Notes under the pieces: generated by a model
The model's database searches: none
Told to the model about the DNA's origin: nothing
Seen by the model: only the letters and a program-made list of their open reading frames with translations
Assembly (NCBI RefSeq): GCF_007830435.1
Contig: NZ_VLLC01000031.1
Coordinates: 1-37,502 of the forward strand
Reading direction: 5' to 3'
Source: Desulfobotulus alkaliphilus
Lineage (GTDB): Bacteria; Desulfobacterota; Desulfobacteria; Desulfobacterales; ASO4-4
Length of the DNA stretch: 37,502 bases
Position numbers and translations under genes: made by a program
Part shown: positions 1 through 8,693 of the stretch, in pieces
How the letters are laid out: every line of letters starts with the position of its first letter
Position numbering within the stretch: the stretch's first letter is position 1

Positions 1-2
1 CC

Positions 3-146
3 GCTTCCGCACAGGGCAAGAAGCTCCCGAATAAGATTGCGTCACGGGCAAATAGCCTGGAGCCTGTGCATCTGTCTTGCAGGTATGATATGAAAAACTG
101 TGCTGAACAGTTACTGAACTTTTACCAAAAAATAAAATCAAGGTGA
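3..146 (+). CDS. C-terminal end of an unidentified protein (5' end outside window)
   Basis: From base 3 one frame stays open for 47 codons and ends at TGA 144-146; the other two forward frames stop at about 31-33 and 91-93. The tail contains the stretch CRYDMKNCAEQLLNFYQKIK and looks like normal coding sequence, but I do not recognise a family. Its stop codon lies 6 bases before the radical SAM start, and AGGTGA at the stop doubles as that gene's ribosome binding site, so the two are probably cotranscribed. The upstream part is needed to name it. Confidence 0.4.
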   Translation, partial: ASAQGKKLPNKIASRANSLEPVHLSCRYDMKNCAEQLLNFYQKIKSR

Positions 147-152
147 AAAAAT

Positions 153-1022
153 ATGGATTATCAGGGTATGATCTTCCGTCCCCCCAGTGAGGCGGATTCC
201 ATTCTGTTGCAGGTGACCGTGGGCTGCTCCCACAACAAATGCACCTTCTGTGAGATGTACAAGGCCAAGCGTTTTACCATTAAAAGCGATGAACAGATTT
301 TTAAGGACATAGACTACGCCGCAAGCAAGTACCGCCGCATCCGCAGACTCTTTCTCTGTGACGGTGATGCCCTGATCCTGCCCATGAAGCGGCTGGTGCC
401 CATCATGGAGCGTATCAGGGAAAAACTGCCCTGGCTGGAAAGGGTGGGCACCTACGCCAACACAAAAAGCATTGCCTCCAAAAGCGTTGAAGAAATGAAA
501 CAGCTTAAGGAGCTGGGGCTGACCATTGCTTATTTTGGCCTTGAAACGGGAGATGATGTGACCCTGAAGGCCATCAATAAGGGAGCGGACAGCGCCCGCA
601 TGATAGAAATGGGCAAAAAGATTCGTTCCGCAGGGATCAAGCTTTCCATTACCGTCCTTAATGGTGTTGCCGGAAGGGAGCGTTCCATGGTCCATGCCAA
701 GGAAACGGGCAGGGTGCTGACGGCCATCGACCCTGAATTTGTGGGGGCTTTAAGTCTGATGCTGACACCGGGAGCGCCTTTGAACAAGGACCATAAGGAA
801 GGCCGGTTTGAGCTGATCGGTGCCGAGGAAATGCTGCAGGAACTGGGCATGATGATAGCCAGTACAGATCTTTCCGATGGTCTTTTCCATGCCAATCACG
901 CATCCAATTACCTGCCCATACGGGCCCATCTGCCCAAGGACAGGGATAAAACCCTTAAGATGATCAATGATGCCCTGGCAGGCAAGATCAAACTGAAGCC
1001 CGAGTACCTGAGGGCCCTTTAA
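153..1022 (+). CDS. Radical SAM protein
   Basis: Predicted 289-residue radical SAM enzyme that would use a [4Fe-4S] cluster to cleave S-adenosylmethionine. The cluster cysteines are C25, C30 and C33 in GCSHNKCTFC, a CX4CX2C spacing rather than the classical CX3CX2C. Further along, the segment around YFGLETGDD fits a TIM-barrel strand with the GLETG-type element common in Elp3/COG1032-like radical SAM proteins. There is no visible B12-binding or extra FeS domain. ATG 153 follows an AAGGTGA ribosome binding site. A strong terminator-like hairpin lies just downstream. The substrate cannot be predicted from the sequence. Confidence 0.9.
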   Translation: MDYQGMIFRPPSEADSILLQVTVGCSHNKCTFCEMYKAKRFTIKSDEQIFKDIDYAASKYRRIRRLFLCDGDALILPMKRLVPIMERIREKLPWLERVGTYANTKSIASKSVEEMKQLKELGLTIAYFGLETGDDVTLKAINKGADSARMIEMGKKIRSAGIKLSITVLNGVAGRERSMVHAKETGRVLTAIDPEFVGALSLMLTPGAPLNKDHKEGRFELIGAEEMLQELGMMIASTDLSDGLFHANHASNYLPIRAHLPKDRDKTLKMINDALAGKIKLKPEYLRAL

Positions 1023-1038
1023 TTCCTGAAAAAATCTT

Positions 1039-1101
1039 GCATCCTGATCGCATCCGGTGTAACCAATGGCCGGACTGCCCCGATCAAGGATGCTTTTTTT
1101 T
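1039..1101 (+). terminator. Intrinsic terminator between the radical SAM gene and tkt
   Basis: GCATCCTGATCG (1039-1050) pairs with CGATCAAGGATGC (1081-1093) with one bulged A. The apical part can form a second TCCGG/CCGGA stem. A run of eight T follows (1094-1101), then C and seven more T. It should end radical SAM transcription. It lies only about 24 bases before the tkt ATG, so tkt would need either readthrough or a promoter inside the structure. An attenuator role is therefore also possible. Confidence 0.75.
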
Positions 1102-1124
1102 CTTTTTTTCCAAGGAGATGCCCC

Positions 1125-3125
1125 ATGAGTTCCACCCCGTCCACGGACGCCCTCTGTGTCACCACCATCCGCACCCTGGCCATGGATGCCATAGAAAAAG
1201 CCAACTCCGGACATCCCGGAGCCCCCATGGGCCTTGCCCCCGCAGCCTATGCCCTCTGGACCCGTGTGATGAACCACAATCCCAAAAACCCAGCATGGCT
1301 GGACAGGGACCGATTTGTCCTTTCCGGTGGACATGGCTCCATGCTGCTTTATGGTCTTTTGCACCTTTCCGGATACGGTGTTTCCTTAGAAGACCTGAAA
1401 AACTTCCGTCAGCTGGGGTCAAAAACACCGGGACATCCGGAGTTCGGTCATACGCCGGGTGTGGAAACCACCACAGGTCCTTTGGGGCAGGGCATTGCCA
1501 ATGCCGTGGGCATGGCCATGGCGGAACGCCATCTGGCTGCCCGTTTCAACCGGCCCGGTTTTGATCTGGTAAACCACTTCACCTATGTGATGTGCGGTGA
1601 CGGGGATCTCATGGAAGGGGTGGCCTGTGAGGCCATGTCCCTTGCGGGGCATCAGAAACTGGGCAGGCTGATCTGCATCTACGATGCCAATGACATTTCC
1701 ATTGAAGGTTCAACGGAGATTGCCTTTACGGAAAATGTGGCTGGCCGCATGGAAGCCATGGGCTGGCACACCCTCACCGTCACCGACGGCAATGATCTGG
1801 ATGCCATTACAAAGGCACTGGAAACGGCAAAAACCATTACGGACAAACCTTCCCTCATTGTTCTGAAAACCCGCATTGCCTTTGGCAGCCCCAACAAGGA
1901 AGGCTCGGCCGATGCCCATGGTGCCCCCCTGGGAGCCGAGGAGGTCCGTCTGACCAAAAAAGCCTATGGCTGGCCCGAAGATGCCGACTTCCATGTTCCC
2001 CAAGAGGTTTATGCCCACTTTGCAGACCTGCAGGCAAAGATGCAGAAAAAGGAAGATGCCTGGCTGGAACTTTTTCGGCGCTATGCCGCAGCGCACAGGG
2101 ATATGGCCAACCTCTGGCTGGATGCCATGAGCGGTTTTCTGGTGGATGGCTGGGACAAGGAAATTCCTTACTTTACCCCCGGCGAGAAAATTGCCACAAG
2201 GGCAGCGTCCGGCAAGGTGCTCAATGCCATTGCCGCCAAAGTGCCTGCCCTCATGGGCGGTTCCGCAGATCTGGCACCTTCCAATAAAACCTTTTTGAAT
2301 GGTGAGGCGGAATTTCAGGCTGAAAGCCCCGAAGGCCGCAATATCCGTTTTGGTGTCAGGGAGCACGCCATGGGTGCCATTATGGCGGGTATGTTCCTGC
2401 ACAATGGTATCCGGCCCTATGGTGCCACCTTCCTTGTCTTTGCCGATTACATGCGGCCTGCCATCCGTGTGGCCAGCCTCATGCGTCTGCCCCTTATTTA
2501 TGTTTTCACCCACGATTCCATAGCCGTGGGCGAGGACGGTCCCACCCACCAGCCCGTGGAGCATCTGGCCTCCCTGCGGGCCATTCCCAATCTTACGGTT
2601 TTCCGGCCTGCGGATGCCAATGAGACGGCCGTGGGGTGGAAGGTGGCCATGCGCAGCAATTCCAGCCCCACGGCTCTGATTCTCAGCCGTCAGGGACTTC
2701 CCGTTCTCCATACAGACAATAAGAGGGGGCGGCCTGAAAGGGGGGCTTATATTCTGGAGGATGCCGATGGCACGCCGGATATTGTTCTTATTGCTTCCGG
2801 TTCCGAAGTGCATCTGGCTGTGGAGGCCCGCAGGATTCTTCTGGAAAGGGGCATTCAGGCAAGGGTTGTCAGTATGCCTTCATGGGAGCTTTTTGAGAAG
2901 GATACGGATGAATACAGAAAGCGGATTCTGCCTTCTGCCCTGAAAAAACGACTGGTGATTGAGGCGGGCATTGCCATGGGCTGGCATAAGTATGCCGGAG
3001 ACGAAGGCGACATCATTTCCATAGAGACCTTTGGCGCTTCCGGTCCGGATAAGGAAGTGCTGCGTCATTTCGGATTCTTTGTGGAAAACGTGGTGAACCG
3101 GGCTGTGATTCTGGCAAGGAAATAA
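1125..3125 (+). CDS. tkt: Transketolase
   Basis: 666 residues, the usual length for a bacterial transketolase. It would transfer a two-carbon ketol unit between sugar phosphates in the non-oxidative pentose phosphate pathway, using thiamine diphosphate and a divalent metal. Hallmarks are [11 protein letters not shown] near the N-terminus, the thiamine/metal motif in [14 protein letters not shown] followed by the YDAND element, the pyrimidine-domain stretch [14 protein letters not shown], and [18 protein letters not shown]. An AAGGAG ribosome binding site lies just before ATG 1125. The gene stands alone between two hairpins. Confidence 0.97.
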   Translation: MSSTPSTDALCVTTIRTLAMDAIEKANSGHPGAPMGLAPAAYALWTRVMNHNPKNPAWLDRDRFVLSGGHGSMLLYGLLHLSGYGVSLEDLKNFRQLGSKTPGHPEFGHTPGVETTTGPLGQGIANAVGMAMAERHLAARFNRPGFDLVNHFTYVMCGDGDLMEGVACEAMSLAGHQKLGRLICIYDANDISIEGSTEIAFTENVAGRMEAMGWHTLTVTDGNDLDAITKALETAKTITDKPSLIVLKTRIAFGSPNKEGSADAHGAPLGAEEVRLTKKAYGWPEDADFHVPQEVYAHFADLQAKMQKKEDAWLELFRRYAAAHRDMANLWLDAMSGFLVDGWDKEIPYFTPGEKIATRAASGKVLNAIAAKVPALMGGSADLAPSNKTFLNGEAEFQAESPEGRNIRFGVREHAMGAIMAGMFLHNGIRPYGATFLVFADYMRPAIRVASLMRLPLIYVFTHDSIAVGEDGPTHQPVEHLASLRAIPNLTVFRPADANETAVGWKVAMRSNSSPTALILSRQGLPVLHTDNKRGRPERGAYILEDADGTPDIVLIASGSEVHLAVEARRILLERGIQARVVSMPSWELFEKDTDEYRKRILPSALKKRLVIEAGIAMGWHKYAGDEGDIISIETFGASGPDKEVLRHFGFFVENVVNRAVILARK

Positions 3126-3130
3126 AATTA

Positions 3131-3180
3131 GGGGCAGGCCTTGTGTCTGCCCGGGGGCCACCCGTAAAGGGTGCCCCCGG
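3131..3180. terminator. Double hairpin after tkt
   Basis: Two adjacent stem-loops lie 6 bases after the tkt stop: GGGCAG/CTGCCC (3132-3137 with 3147-3152), then CCGGGGGCCACCC/GGGTGCCCCCGG (3151-3163 with 3169-3180, one bulge, loop GTAAA). There is no T-run on the plus strand, so it may be a rho-independent-like or RNA-stabilising structure between the convergent tkt and TPR genes. The phrase 'GGCAGGCC-TTGTGTCTGCC' is loosely echoed at about 3210-3232 (GACAGACCCTGCGTCTGC). Confidence 0.4.
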
Positions 3181-3243
3181 TAAAACAGGGTTGTAAAAGA
3201 TTTTTCAAAGGGACAGACCCTGCGTCTGCGTTTCCCCTGTATT

Positions 3244-4014
3244 TTACCTCAAACGCCGCAGGGCAAATTCCGCATCATCCTTTATCTCCGAATCTTCATC
3301 TGCCGTGCGAAGGGCTTCTTCGTAGGCCTTTTTCGCCTCTTCCCTCTGGTTCATTTTTTCAAGAATCTCACCTTTCAGCATCCATGCCGCAGCACTCATA
3401 GGGATTTCCGAAGTCAGACGATCCGCAGAACGCAGGGCCTCATGCATTCTTCCCATGGCGGAAAAGGTCATGGCCTGTCCCCGCAGGGCAGGAGGATGCC
3501 GGGATTCATGGCGCAGGGCACGGTTATAGTATCTCAGGGCCGTATCATAATTGCCGAGGTTGTAATAGGACCAGCCCAGGTTGGACAGGGCATAATGGGG
3601 TGTGGCGTAAAGCAGATCCTCGCTCAGGAGCTTGAGGACATCTATGGCATCGTCCCACCTTCCCAGAGCCATGTAGGCCGTGGCCAGATTGTTTCGGGCA
3701 GGGGCATAGTCGGAGCGGAGATCCACGGCTTTTTGAAAGCTCAATACGGCGGATTCGGGCCTGTCCAGGGCAAGGTAGGTCAGCCCTATATTGTTATGGA
3801 GATAGGGGTCTCTGGGATTTAGTTGTTCCGCCTTCAGAAACTCCTGCAATGCCCTGGAAAAGGAACCCTGAATCAGGTAGGCTTCGCCCAGATCCCGGAC
3901 AGCTCTGGCCTCGTTGACATTGGCAGCCCTCTTAGCCGCACATCCGCCGGAAAGGAGGGAAACCAGCGCAAGTATGAAAAAAAGCCTGACCCCAGATTTT
4001 GTTACGCCGTGCAT
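3244..4014 (-). CDS. TPR-repeat lipoprotein (PilW/PilF-like)
   Basis: 256 residues. The first 25 residues form a lipoprotein signal peptide: basic start, hydrophobic core, and lipobox LSGGC with C25 as the lipidated residue. The rest is a run of about six tetratricopeptide repeats, for example the units starting near AVRDLGEAYL, PYLHNNIGLTYL, APARNNLATAYM, YALSNLGWSYY and AAWMLKGEILEK. TPR lipoproteins of this size include the type IV pilotin PilF/PilW, but there are no pilus genes nearby, so this is a resemblance and not a function call. AAAGGAGG sits 5 bases before ATG 4014 and overlaps the stop codon of the HepT-like stub upstream. Confidence 0.88.
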   Translation of the reverse strand: MHGVTKSGVRLFFILALVSLLSGGCAAKRAANVNEARAVRDLGEAYLIQGSFSRALQEFLKAEQLNPRDPYLHNNIGLTYLALDRPESAVLSFQKAVDLRSDYAPARNNLATAYMALGRWDDAIDVLKLLSEDLLYATPHYALSNLGWSYYNLGNYDTALRYYNRALRHESRHPPALRGQAMTFSAMGRMHEALRSADRLTSEIPMSAAAWMLKGEILEKMNQREEAKKAYEEALRTADEDSEIKDDAEFALRRLR

Positions 4015-4025
4015 CGGTGCCTCCT

Positions 4026-4073
4026 TTAGATACTTTCTGATATATGAATAAGATAGAGTCTGTTGTCTTTCAT
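4026..4073 (-). pseudogene. 15-codon stub of a HepT-like (HEPN/DUF86) toxin
   Basis: The stop codon of the MntA-like gene overlaps a new start as ATGA (4070-4073), the usual arrangement of mntA-hepT pairs. This frame reads MKDNRLYLIHISESI and then stops at TAA 4026-4028. The start resembles the N-terminus of DUF86/HepT proteins (MK-D-RLYL-HI-E-I), which normally continue for 100 or more residues. Everything after codon 15 is missing: the next bases are the ribosome binding site and start of the TPR gene. I read it as a deletion remnant. A chance resemblance over 15 residues is possible. Confidence 0.5.
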
Positions 4074-4360
4074 AAAGGCCGTGCTTCCCGTATGATTTTT
4101 TCCTTAAGATACCAGTGCAGCCCTTTTTCCGTTACGATATCCACCTTTTGTCCAAGCAGGGTTTCAAGCTCTATGCTCATTCCTCCGAGGTCCATCAGAG
4201 ATCGTCCCTGATCCAGATCCACAAGAATATCAATGTCGCTGTCCGGCCCGTCCTGATTACGGGCCACAGATCCGAAAACCCGTATGTTTTTTGCACCATG
4301 CTGCCTTGAGATGCGCAGAATTTCTTCCCTTTTGTTTTTCAGCAGATGGGATGTATCCAT
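4070..4360 (-). CDS. MntA-like minimal nucleotidyltransferase
   Basis: 96 residues, typical for MNT-domain nucleotidyltransferases. The signature is GSVARNQDGPDSDIDILVD: the GS pair followed by DxD, the metal- and nucleotide-binding carboxylates. A third acidic residue is expected in the strand KVDIVTE (D in VDIV). Members of this family that pair with HepT act as antitoxins by adding AMP to the HEPN toxin. Here the downstream partner is reduced to a 15-codon stub, so this is an orphan antitoxin-type gene. It lies downstream of thrC on the same strand, 73 bases away. Confidence 0.85.
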   Translation of the reverse strand: MDTSHLLKNKREEILRISRQHGAKNIRVFGSVARNQDGPDSDIDILVDLDQGRSLMDLGGMSIELETLLGQKVDIVTEKGLHWYLKEKIIREARPL

Positions 4361-4433
4361 TTTCTGGCCTTTCAGGCAGCAGGGGTGAATGCTTGATGGC
4401 GGTATGCGAGATGCTCTTGTGAGCAGGATACTT

Positions 4434-5942
4434 TTATTTCTCTCTTAGGGAAAGGGTCAGGTTTTCTGCAATGGCATCCGCCGTCTGATGGACAAATTCC
4501 CTGAAGGCTTCGCCCGAAAGGGGAGCACCCGGTGCGGGGACTTCCTTAAGGCCTTCGGGCCGCATGAATACCGGGGCATTCTGCAGCTCTTTTTTTGGGT
4601 AAATGCCGTACGCTTCGGGCATGCGGTTTTCAAAGTACATTTCCTGAAAGCCGGAGAATTTCAGGGCGTGGGCCGTGGAGTCAATGATGGCCGTTTCATC
4701 GCTGCTCACACGCCCTTCTTTCCTTGCGCGGATCAGGCCAGCCAGGGTTTCTCCGCCATGGGTGCAGGCAATGTGGCCGTTACGGTTGGCCGTAAGCTGG
4801 CAGTCCATGATTTCCTGCTCCGTGACGCAGGTGAAAAAGACCTTCTGTTTTCCGGCCCTCTGGTTGTACTGGTTAACAAGGGAGATGACCCTTGGCATGG
4901 AAACGGGATTACCGATCATGGCGGCCTGGGCCACGCTGGGTTTTACGGTCATGGGTTCAAAGCGGCGCTTTTTTACATCCGGCTCAAGGTAGTAGCGGTA
5001 CACGGGGTTGGCATGTTCGGACTGAACCCCCACAATTTTTGGAAGATCCGTAATGATACCGGCATCAAAAAATTTCAGGAAACCGGCCATGACGGCGGTG
5101 ATGTTACCAGCATTGCCGATGGGCACCACCACCACCCTGTTTTTCATGTCATATTCCAGATCCTGTGCCACTTCATAGGAGTAGGATTCCTGCCCCAGAA
5201 TGCGCCAGGCATTTTTGGAGTTCAGCAGGGCCACATTGTATTTTTCGGAAAGGGCTTCCACCACCTTCATGCAGTCGTCAAAAACGCCGGGGATTTCAAA
5301 AACGGCAGCGCCGTTGCCTAAGGGCTGGGAAAGCTGCTGGGGCGTTACCTTGCCGTGGGGCAGGAGTACGGCAGACTTCACCGCAGGCTGCAGGTAGCTG
5401 GCATAAAGGGCGGCTGCGGCACTGGTGTCTCCGGTGGAAGCGCAGACGGCCAGAATATTTTCCACACGACCGCTTTTCACCAGATAATGGATGTAGGACA
5501 GGGCACTGGCCATGCCCCTGTCCTTGAAGGAAGCACTGGGGTTCTGGCCGTCGTTTTTGTAGAAAAAGCGCATTCCCGCAGCTTCCTGCAGGGTGTTGTT
5601 GGCCTCCACAATGGGGGTGTGGCCTTCACCCAGATAGACAATGGCATCCAGTGGGATGACAGGGCCTATGAACTCGTGGAAACGGTAGATGCCCTTGAGG
5701 GCAGGGATTTTGAGCATGCGGCGGTAATCCAGAATGTCCCGCCAGGTTTCTCCGGAAAGGCCTTTCAGCCGGTTTTTTTCCAGATCCTGCAGCAAAAGCA
5801 CCTCGCCACAGGCGGGGCAGGTATAGAGAAGCTGCTCAATGCCGAAGGTTTCGGAGCATCCGAGGCAGTGGTAGCTCATTTCCCCGGAAGGGGAGGGAAG
5901 AATATGCTCACGTATATGTTCAGGAAATTTTTCTGGTGTCAC
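4434..5942 (-). CDS. thrC: Threonine synthase
   Basis: 502 residues from GTG 5942. Converts O-phosphohomoserine to threonine with pyridoxal phosphate. The PLP lysine lies in NPSASFKDRGM (about K140), and the glycine-rich phosphate loop is in VPIGNAGN. The N-terminus has a zinc-ribbon-like CLGC/CPAC pair (C26, C29, C42, C45). An upstream in-frame GTG at 5999 would add 19 residues encoded by a heptamer repeat next to the serS stop. I prefer 5942 because GGAG precedes it and the repeat-encoded residues are not family-like. Probably cotranscribed with serS. Confidence 0.92.
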   Translation of the reverse strand: MTPEKFPEHIREHILPSPSGEMSYHCLGCSETFGIEQLLYTCPACGEVLLLQDLEKNRLKGLSGETWRDILDYRRMLKIPALKGIYRFHEFIGPVIPLDAIVYLGEGHTPIVEANNTLQEAAGMRFFYKNDGQNPSASFKDRGMASALSYIHYLVKSGRVENILAVCASTGDTSAAAALYASYLQPAVKSAVLLPHGKVTPQQLSQPLGNGAAVFEIPGVFDDCMKVVEALSEKYNVALLNSKNAWRILGQESYSYEVAQDLEYDMKNRVVVVPIGNAGNITAVMAGFLKFFDAGIITDLPKIVGVQSEHANPVYRYYLEPDVKKRRFEPMTVKPSVAQAAMIGNPVSMPRVISLVNQYNQRAGKQKVFFTCVTEQEIMDCQLTANRNGHIACTHGGETLAGLIRARKEGRVSSDETAIIDSTAHALKFSGFQEMYFENRMPEAYGIYPKKELQNAPVFMRPEGLKEVPAPGAPLSGEAFREFVHQTADAIAENLTLSLREK

Positions 5943-5975
5943 AGTTGTTCTCCGGTTTTTAAGATGTTGAAGTAT

Positions 5976-6009
5976 CACTTCCCACTTCCCACTTCCCACT
6001 TCTCACTTT
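5976..6009. repeat. Heptamer tandem repeat (CACTTCC)n between serS and thrC
   Basis: Three exact CACTTCC units (5976-5996), then CACTTCT and a degenerate CACTTT. On the coding strand this reads as repeated GGAAGTG. The repeat overlaps the serS stop codon (TGA at 6003-6005) and precedes the thrC start by about 35 bases. It creates several in-frame GTG codons, which confuses automatic start calling for thrC. Confidence 0.75.
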
Positions 6010-7277
6010 TCTATCAACTTCATCCCCCCCATGTAGGGCTGAAGGGCTTCGGGAATGCGGATACTTCCGTCGGGGTTCTGATAATTTTCCAGAATGGCGG
6101 CAAAGGTACGGCCCACGGCAAGGCCGGAGCCATTTAAGGTATGGACCAGCTCCGTGCCTTTTTTGCCCTTGCGTTTGAACCGGATATTGGCCCTTCTGGC
6201 CTGATAATCCTCAAAGTTGCTACAGGAGGATATTTCCCTGTAGGCATCCTGTCCGGGCATCCAGACTTCAATATCATAGGTTTTTGCGGAAGAAAAACCA
6301 AGGTCTCCGGCGCAGAGGGTGACCACCCGGTAGGGCAGTTCCAGCCTTTGCAGAATGGTTTCCGCCTGTTTCAGGAGGCTTTCCAGCTCATCCCAGGAGG
6401 TTTCCGGCAGCGAGAATTTCACCAGCTCCACCTTGTTGAACTGATGCAGCCGGATAAGCCCCCGGGTATCCTTGCCATAGGAACCGGCCTCGGAGCGGAA
6501 GCAGGGGGTATAGGCCGTATAGTAGAGGGGAAGATCCTCTTCGGAAAGAATTTCATCGCTGTGCATGTTGGTGACGGGCACTTCCGCCGTGGGAATGAGA
6601 AAATAGTCCGGCCCGTCCAGATGAAAGAGGTCGGATTCAAATTTGGGAAGCTGGCCTGTGCCGGTCATGGCTTTGCGGTTGACCAGAAAAGGCGGGATGG
6701 TTTCCGTGTATCCGTGCTCTTCGGTGTGGATGTCCAGCATGAAATTGATTAAGGCCCTTTCAAGGCGGCTTCCTGCGCCCAGATAAAGGGCAAAGCGGGC
6801 ACCTGTAATGCGTGCCGCCCTTTCAAAATCAAGAATACCTAGATTTTCCCCCAGCTCCCAGTGGGCTTTGGGAAGGAATTCAAAGTTTTTCGGAGTTCCC
6901 CAGCTTTTTTCAAGGCGGTTTTCGCTGTCGTCTTTGCCTTCGGGAACGGAAGGGTGAGGCACATTGGGGATGGCCATGAGAATGGCCTGAAGCTGTTCAT
7001 CCAGTTCTCCGAGGCTTTTTTCCAGATCTTTGATGTCCGCCGATGTCTGGCGCATGGCCAGAATCTTATCTTCGGCATCTTCTTTGTTTTTTTTCATGCG
7101 GGCAATTTCTTCGGAGGCCGCATTGCGTTCATGGCGCAGGGTTTCAAGGCGGGCAAGGATTTCCCGGCGTTTTTTTTCGGTTTCACTGAAGGAATCCAGG
7201 GTGCTTTCGGCGCCCCGTTTGGCAAGTCCTGCATGGATTTCGGACAAATTTTGGCGTAGAAACTTGATTTCCAGCAT
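6003..7277 (-). CDS. serS: Seryl-tRNA synthetase
   Basis: 424 residues, full length for bacterial SerRS. Charges tRNA-Ser with serine. The N-terminal about 110 residues are the long antiparallel coiled-coil arm that grips the variable arm of the tRNA (heptads around [20 protein letters not shown]). The class II catalytic core follows, with the TAEVPVTN serine-site element, motif 2 around [17 protein letters not shown] and motif 3 [19 protein letters not shown] 7277 gives the standard [10 protein letters not shown] start. thrC follows closely on the same strand. Confidence 0.97.
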   Translation of the reverse strand: MLEIKFLRQNLSEIHAGLAKRGAESTLDSFSETEKKRREILARLETLRHERNAASEEIARMKKNKEDAEDKILAMRQTSADIKDLEKSLGELDEQLQAILMAIPNVPHPSVPEGKDDSENRLEKSWGTPKNFEFLPKAHWELGENLGILDFERAARITGARFALYLGAGSRLERALINFMLDIHTEEHGYTETIPPFLVNRKAMTGTGQLPKFESDLFHLDGPDYFLIPTAEVPVTNMHSDEILSEEDLPLYYTAYTPCFRSEAGSYGKDTRGLIRLHQFNKVELVKFSLPETSWDELESLLKQAETILQRLELPYRVVTLCAGDLGFSSAKTYDIEVWMPGQDAYREISSCSNFEDYQARRANIRFKRKGKKGTELVHTLNGSGLAVGRTFAAILENYQNPDGSIRIPEALQPYMGGMKLIEK

Positions 7278-7620
7278 TGTGACCTTTATATTGAATCGAT
7301 TTATGGTTTCAGAAAAAAGCCCTTTGGGTATCCTGTGGGCTTTGCCATGACAGATGCATGGGCCTCAGGCTTTTTATAGCAGATCTGTCCGGACTGGAAC
7401 ATGGTAAAAGTGGATTTCCGGCATCAGGCTGGAAAGAATACGTGATCCGGAAGAAAACGCCGCTTTCGGATGGTCATATTTTTTCAGTTCTTTACCCGTA
7501 ACTGAAAAAAATTATCATAAGGCCCATAGGGCGTCAACCTTCCCTCAAGTCACCGGAAAAGAGGCCTTTTATAAGGTCTCCGCAGCAGTGGCTGGCAGGG
7601 GCAAGATAAATGGAGCCACC
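7278..7620. other. Divergent intergenic region serS / cyclo-ligase, with an 11-bp hairpin
   Basis: About 340 bases separate the divergent serS and 5-FCL-like starts and should hold both promoters. I find no convincing gene. The clearest element is a perfect inverted repeat, TTTTTTCAGTT (7479-7489) and AACTGAAAAAA (7500-7510), with a 10-base loop. Its A/T-rich arms could act as an operator or a weak bidirectional terminator. On the minus strand, a TATAAA hexamer near 7374 could be a serS -10 box, but I see no good -35 to match. Confidence 0.4.
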
Positions 7621-8211
7621 ATGGAGGATGTTCGCGAAAAACGCCGCAGGATTGTCTCCGAGATTGAGAAGAAAATTTCTGCCCGGAGTGAGGCAGAGCT
7701 GAAGGAAATGCGCAGGCAGGCGGTGGACCGTCTGTTTGAATTTGCCAATTATGTGGAGGCCCGGATAGCGCTTCTCTATCTTCCAAGAAATCCCATGGAA
7801 ATGGATATAGCCGACATCATGGCCAGATCCTATGAACGCAAAAAGGTTGTGGTTCTTCCCCGTTTTGATAAAGAGCGCAAGACCATCCGTTTTTACAAGG
7901 TGGATGACCCGGATACCCACATTATCGGGAAAACACCGGAGGACAGGGGGCCGGATCCCAAAAAATGCCGGGAAATCCCCATGGATAACATTGATATCGC
8001 CCTGATTCCCGGTGTGGCCTTTGATGAAAAAGGTTCCCGCATTGCAGCCGATGGCGGCGAGTTTGACCGGCTCATGGGTAAGCTCCCCGTGACCACCCGC
8101 AAGGTGGGGGTTACCCTTGAGGATCAGATTGTTCCCCAGATTCCCATGGAATCCAAAAGCCGGTACGTGGATATTCTGGTGACGGATAAACGGGTAATTT
8201 ACAAAATCTGA
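7621..8211 (+). CDS. 5-formyltetrahydrofolate cyclo-ligase-like protein
   Basis: 196 residues from ATG 7621. The family converts 5-formyl-THF to 5,10-methenyl-THF using ATP. Matching features are a basic helical N-terminus, the strand-loop [25 protein letters not shown] (positions of the family's LVPG-AFD...GGGYYDR block) and the C-terminal [11 protein letters not shown]. The glycine loop is divergent (ADGGEFDR instead of YGGGYYDR), so activity is likely but not certain. GGAG lies 5 bases before ATG 7621. A GTG at 7588 would extend it by 11 residues but has no ribosome binding site that I can see. Confidence 0.78.
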   Translation: MEDVREKRRRIVSEIEKKISARSEAELKEMRRQAVDRLFEFANYVEARIALLYLPRNPMEMDIADIMARSYERKKVVVLPRFDKERKTIRFYKVDDPDTHIIGKTPEDRGPDPKKCREIPMDNIDIALIPGVAFDEKGSRIAADGGEFDRLMGKLPVTTRKVGVTLEDQIVPQIPMESKSRYVDILVTDKRVIYKI

Positions 8212-8245
8212 GCAACAAGATCTGAACAATGGAAAAGGCGGTGAT

Positions 8246-8452
8246 ATGATGAAGCTGAAGGTCATTATCCACGAGGCCGAAGAAGGCGGTTTCTGGGCAG
8301 AGGTTCCTGCCATTCCCGGATGCGTCACCCAGGGTGAAACCTTTGATGAACTTCTTTCAAATATCTATGAAGCCGTTGAAGGGTGTCTGTCCGTAGATCT
8401 TGAAAATATTGTCCTGACGGAAAAGGACAAGGTCCTGGAGATAGCAGTGTGA
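8246..8452 (+). CDS. hicB: HicB-type antitoxin
   Basis: 68 residues, the short HicB form with only the partial RNase-H-like domain and no added DNA-binding helix domain. The pattern [41 protein letters not shown] is the standard HicB core ([19 protein letters not shown]). It would neutralise the HicA product encoded immediately downstream. Stop and start overlap by 4 bases (GTGA), so translation is likely coupled. The order is antitoxin first. A GGCGGTGAT ribosome binding site precedes tandem ATGs at 8246 and 8249. Confidence 0.92.
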   Translation: MMKLKVIIHEAEEGGFWAEVPAIPGCVTQGETFDELLSNIYEAVEGCLSVDLENIVLTEKDKVLEIAV

Positions 8453-8655
8453 AAGCTGTTTCAGGCAAAGAATTTGCAAAAATACTTGAGCGTGAAGGCT
8501 GGAAGCTGGTGAGGGTCAGGGGAAGTCATCATATTTATGCCAGAGCAGGCAGTCCGTTCCGGATATCTTTGCCTGTTCATGGCAATACACCTTTAAAAAC
8601 AGGGCTGTTAAAAAGCTTGATAAAAGCTGCAGGTCTGGATGAAATGATGCTGTAA
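8449..8655 (+). CDS. hicA: HicA-type mRNA interferase toxin
   Basis: 68 residues starting at GTG 8449. HicA toxins are small double-stranded-RNA-binding-fold ribonucleases that cleave mRNA. Visible hallmarks are the N-terminal [22 protein letters not shown], with the conserved GSHH catalytic histidine region, and the C-terminal [20 protein letters not shown]. The length is normal and no residue is obviously missing, so the pair looks intact. It sits between the folate gene and pcm with no sign of a mobile element. Confidence 0.92.
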   Translation: MKAVSGKEFAKILEREGWKLVRVRGSHHIYARAGSPFRISLPVHGNTPLKTGLLKSLIKAAGLDEMML

Positions 8656-8693
8656 TTCCCTGCTGTAATATTTAGAATTTTTTTCAGGATACC

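Noticed and set aside
1710-2813. 367-codon minus-strand open frame inside tkt
   Set aside because: Antisense to transketolase, with no recognisable protein features.
7479-7510. T-box or other riboswitch upstream of serS
   Set aside because: Only a simple A/T hairpin is present; no T-box sequence, specifier loop or antiterminator was seen.
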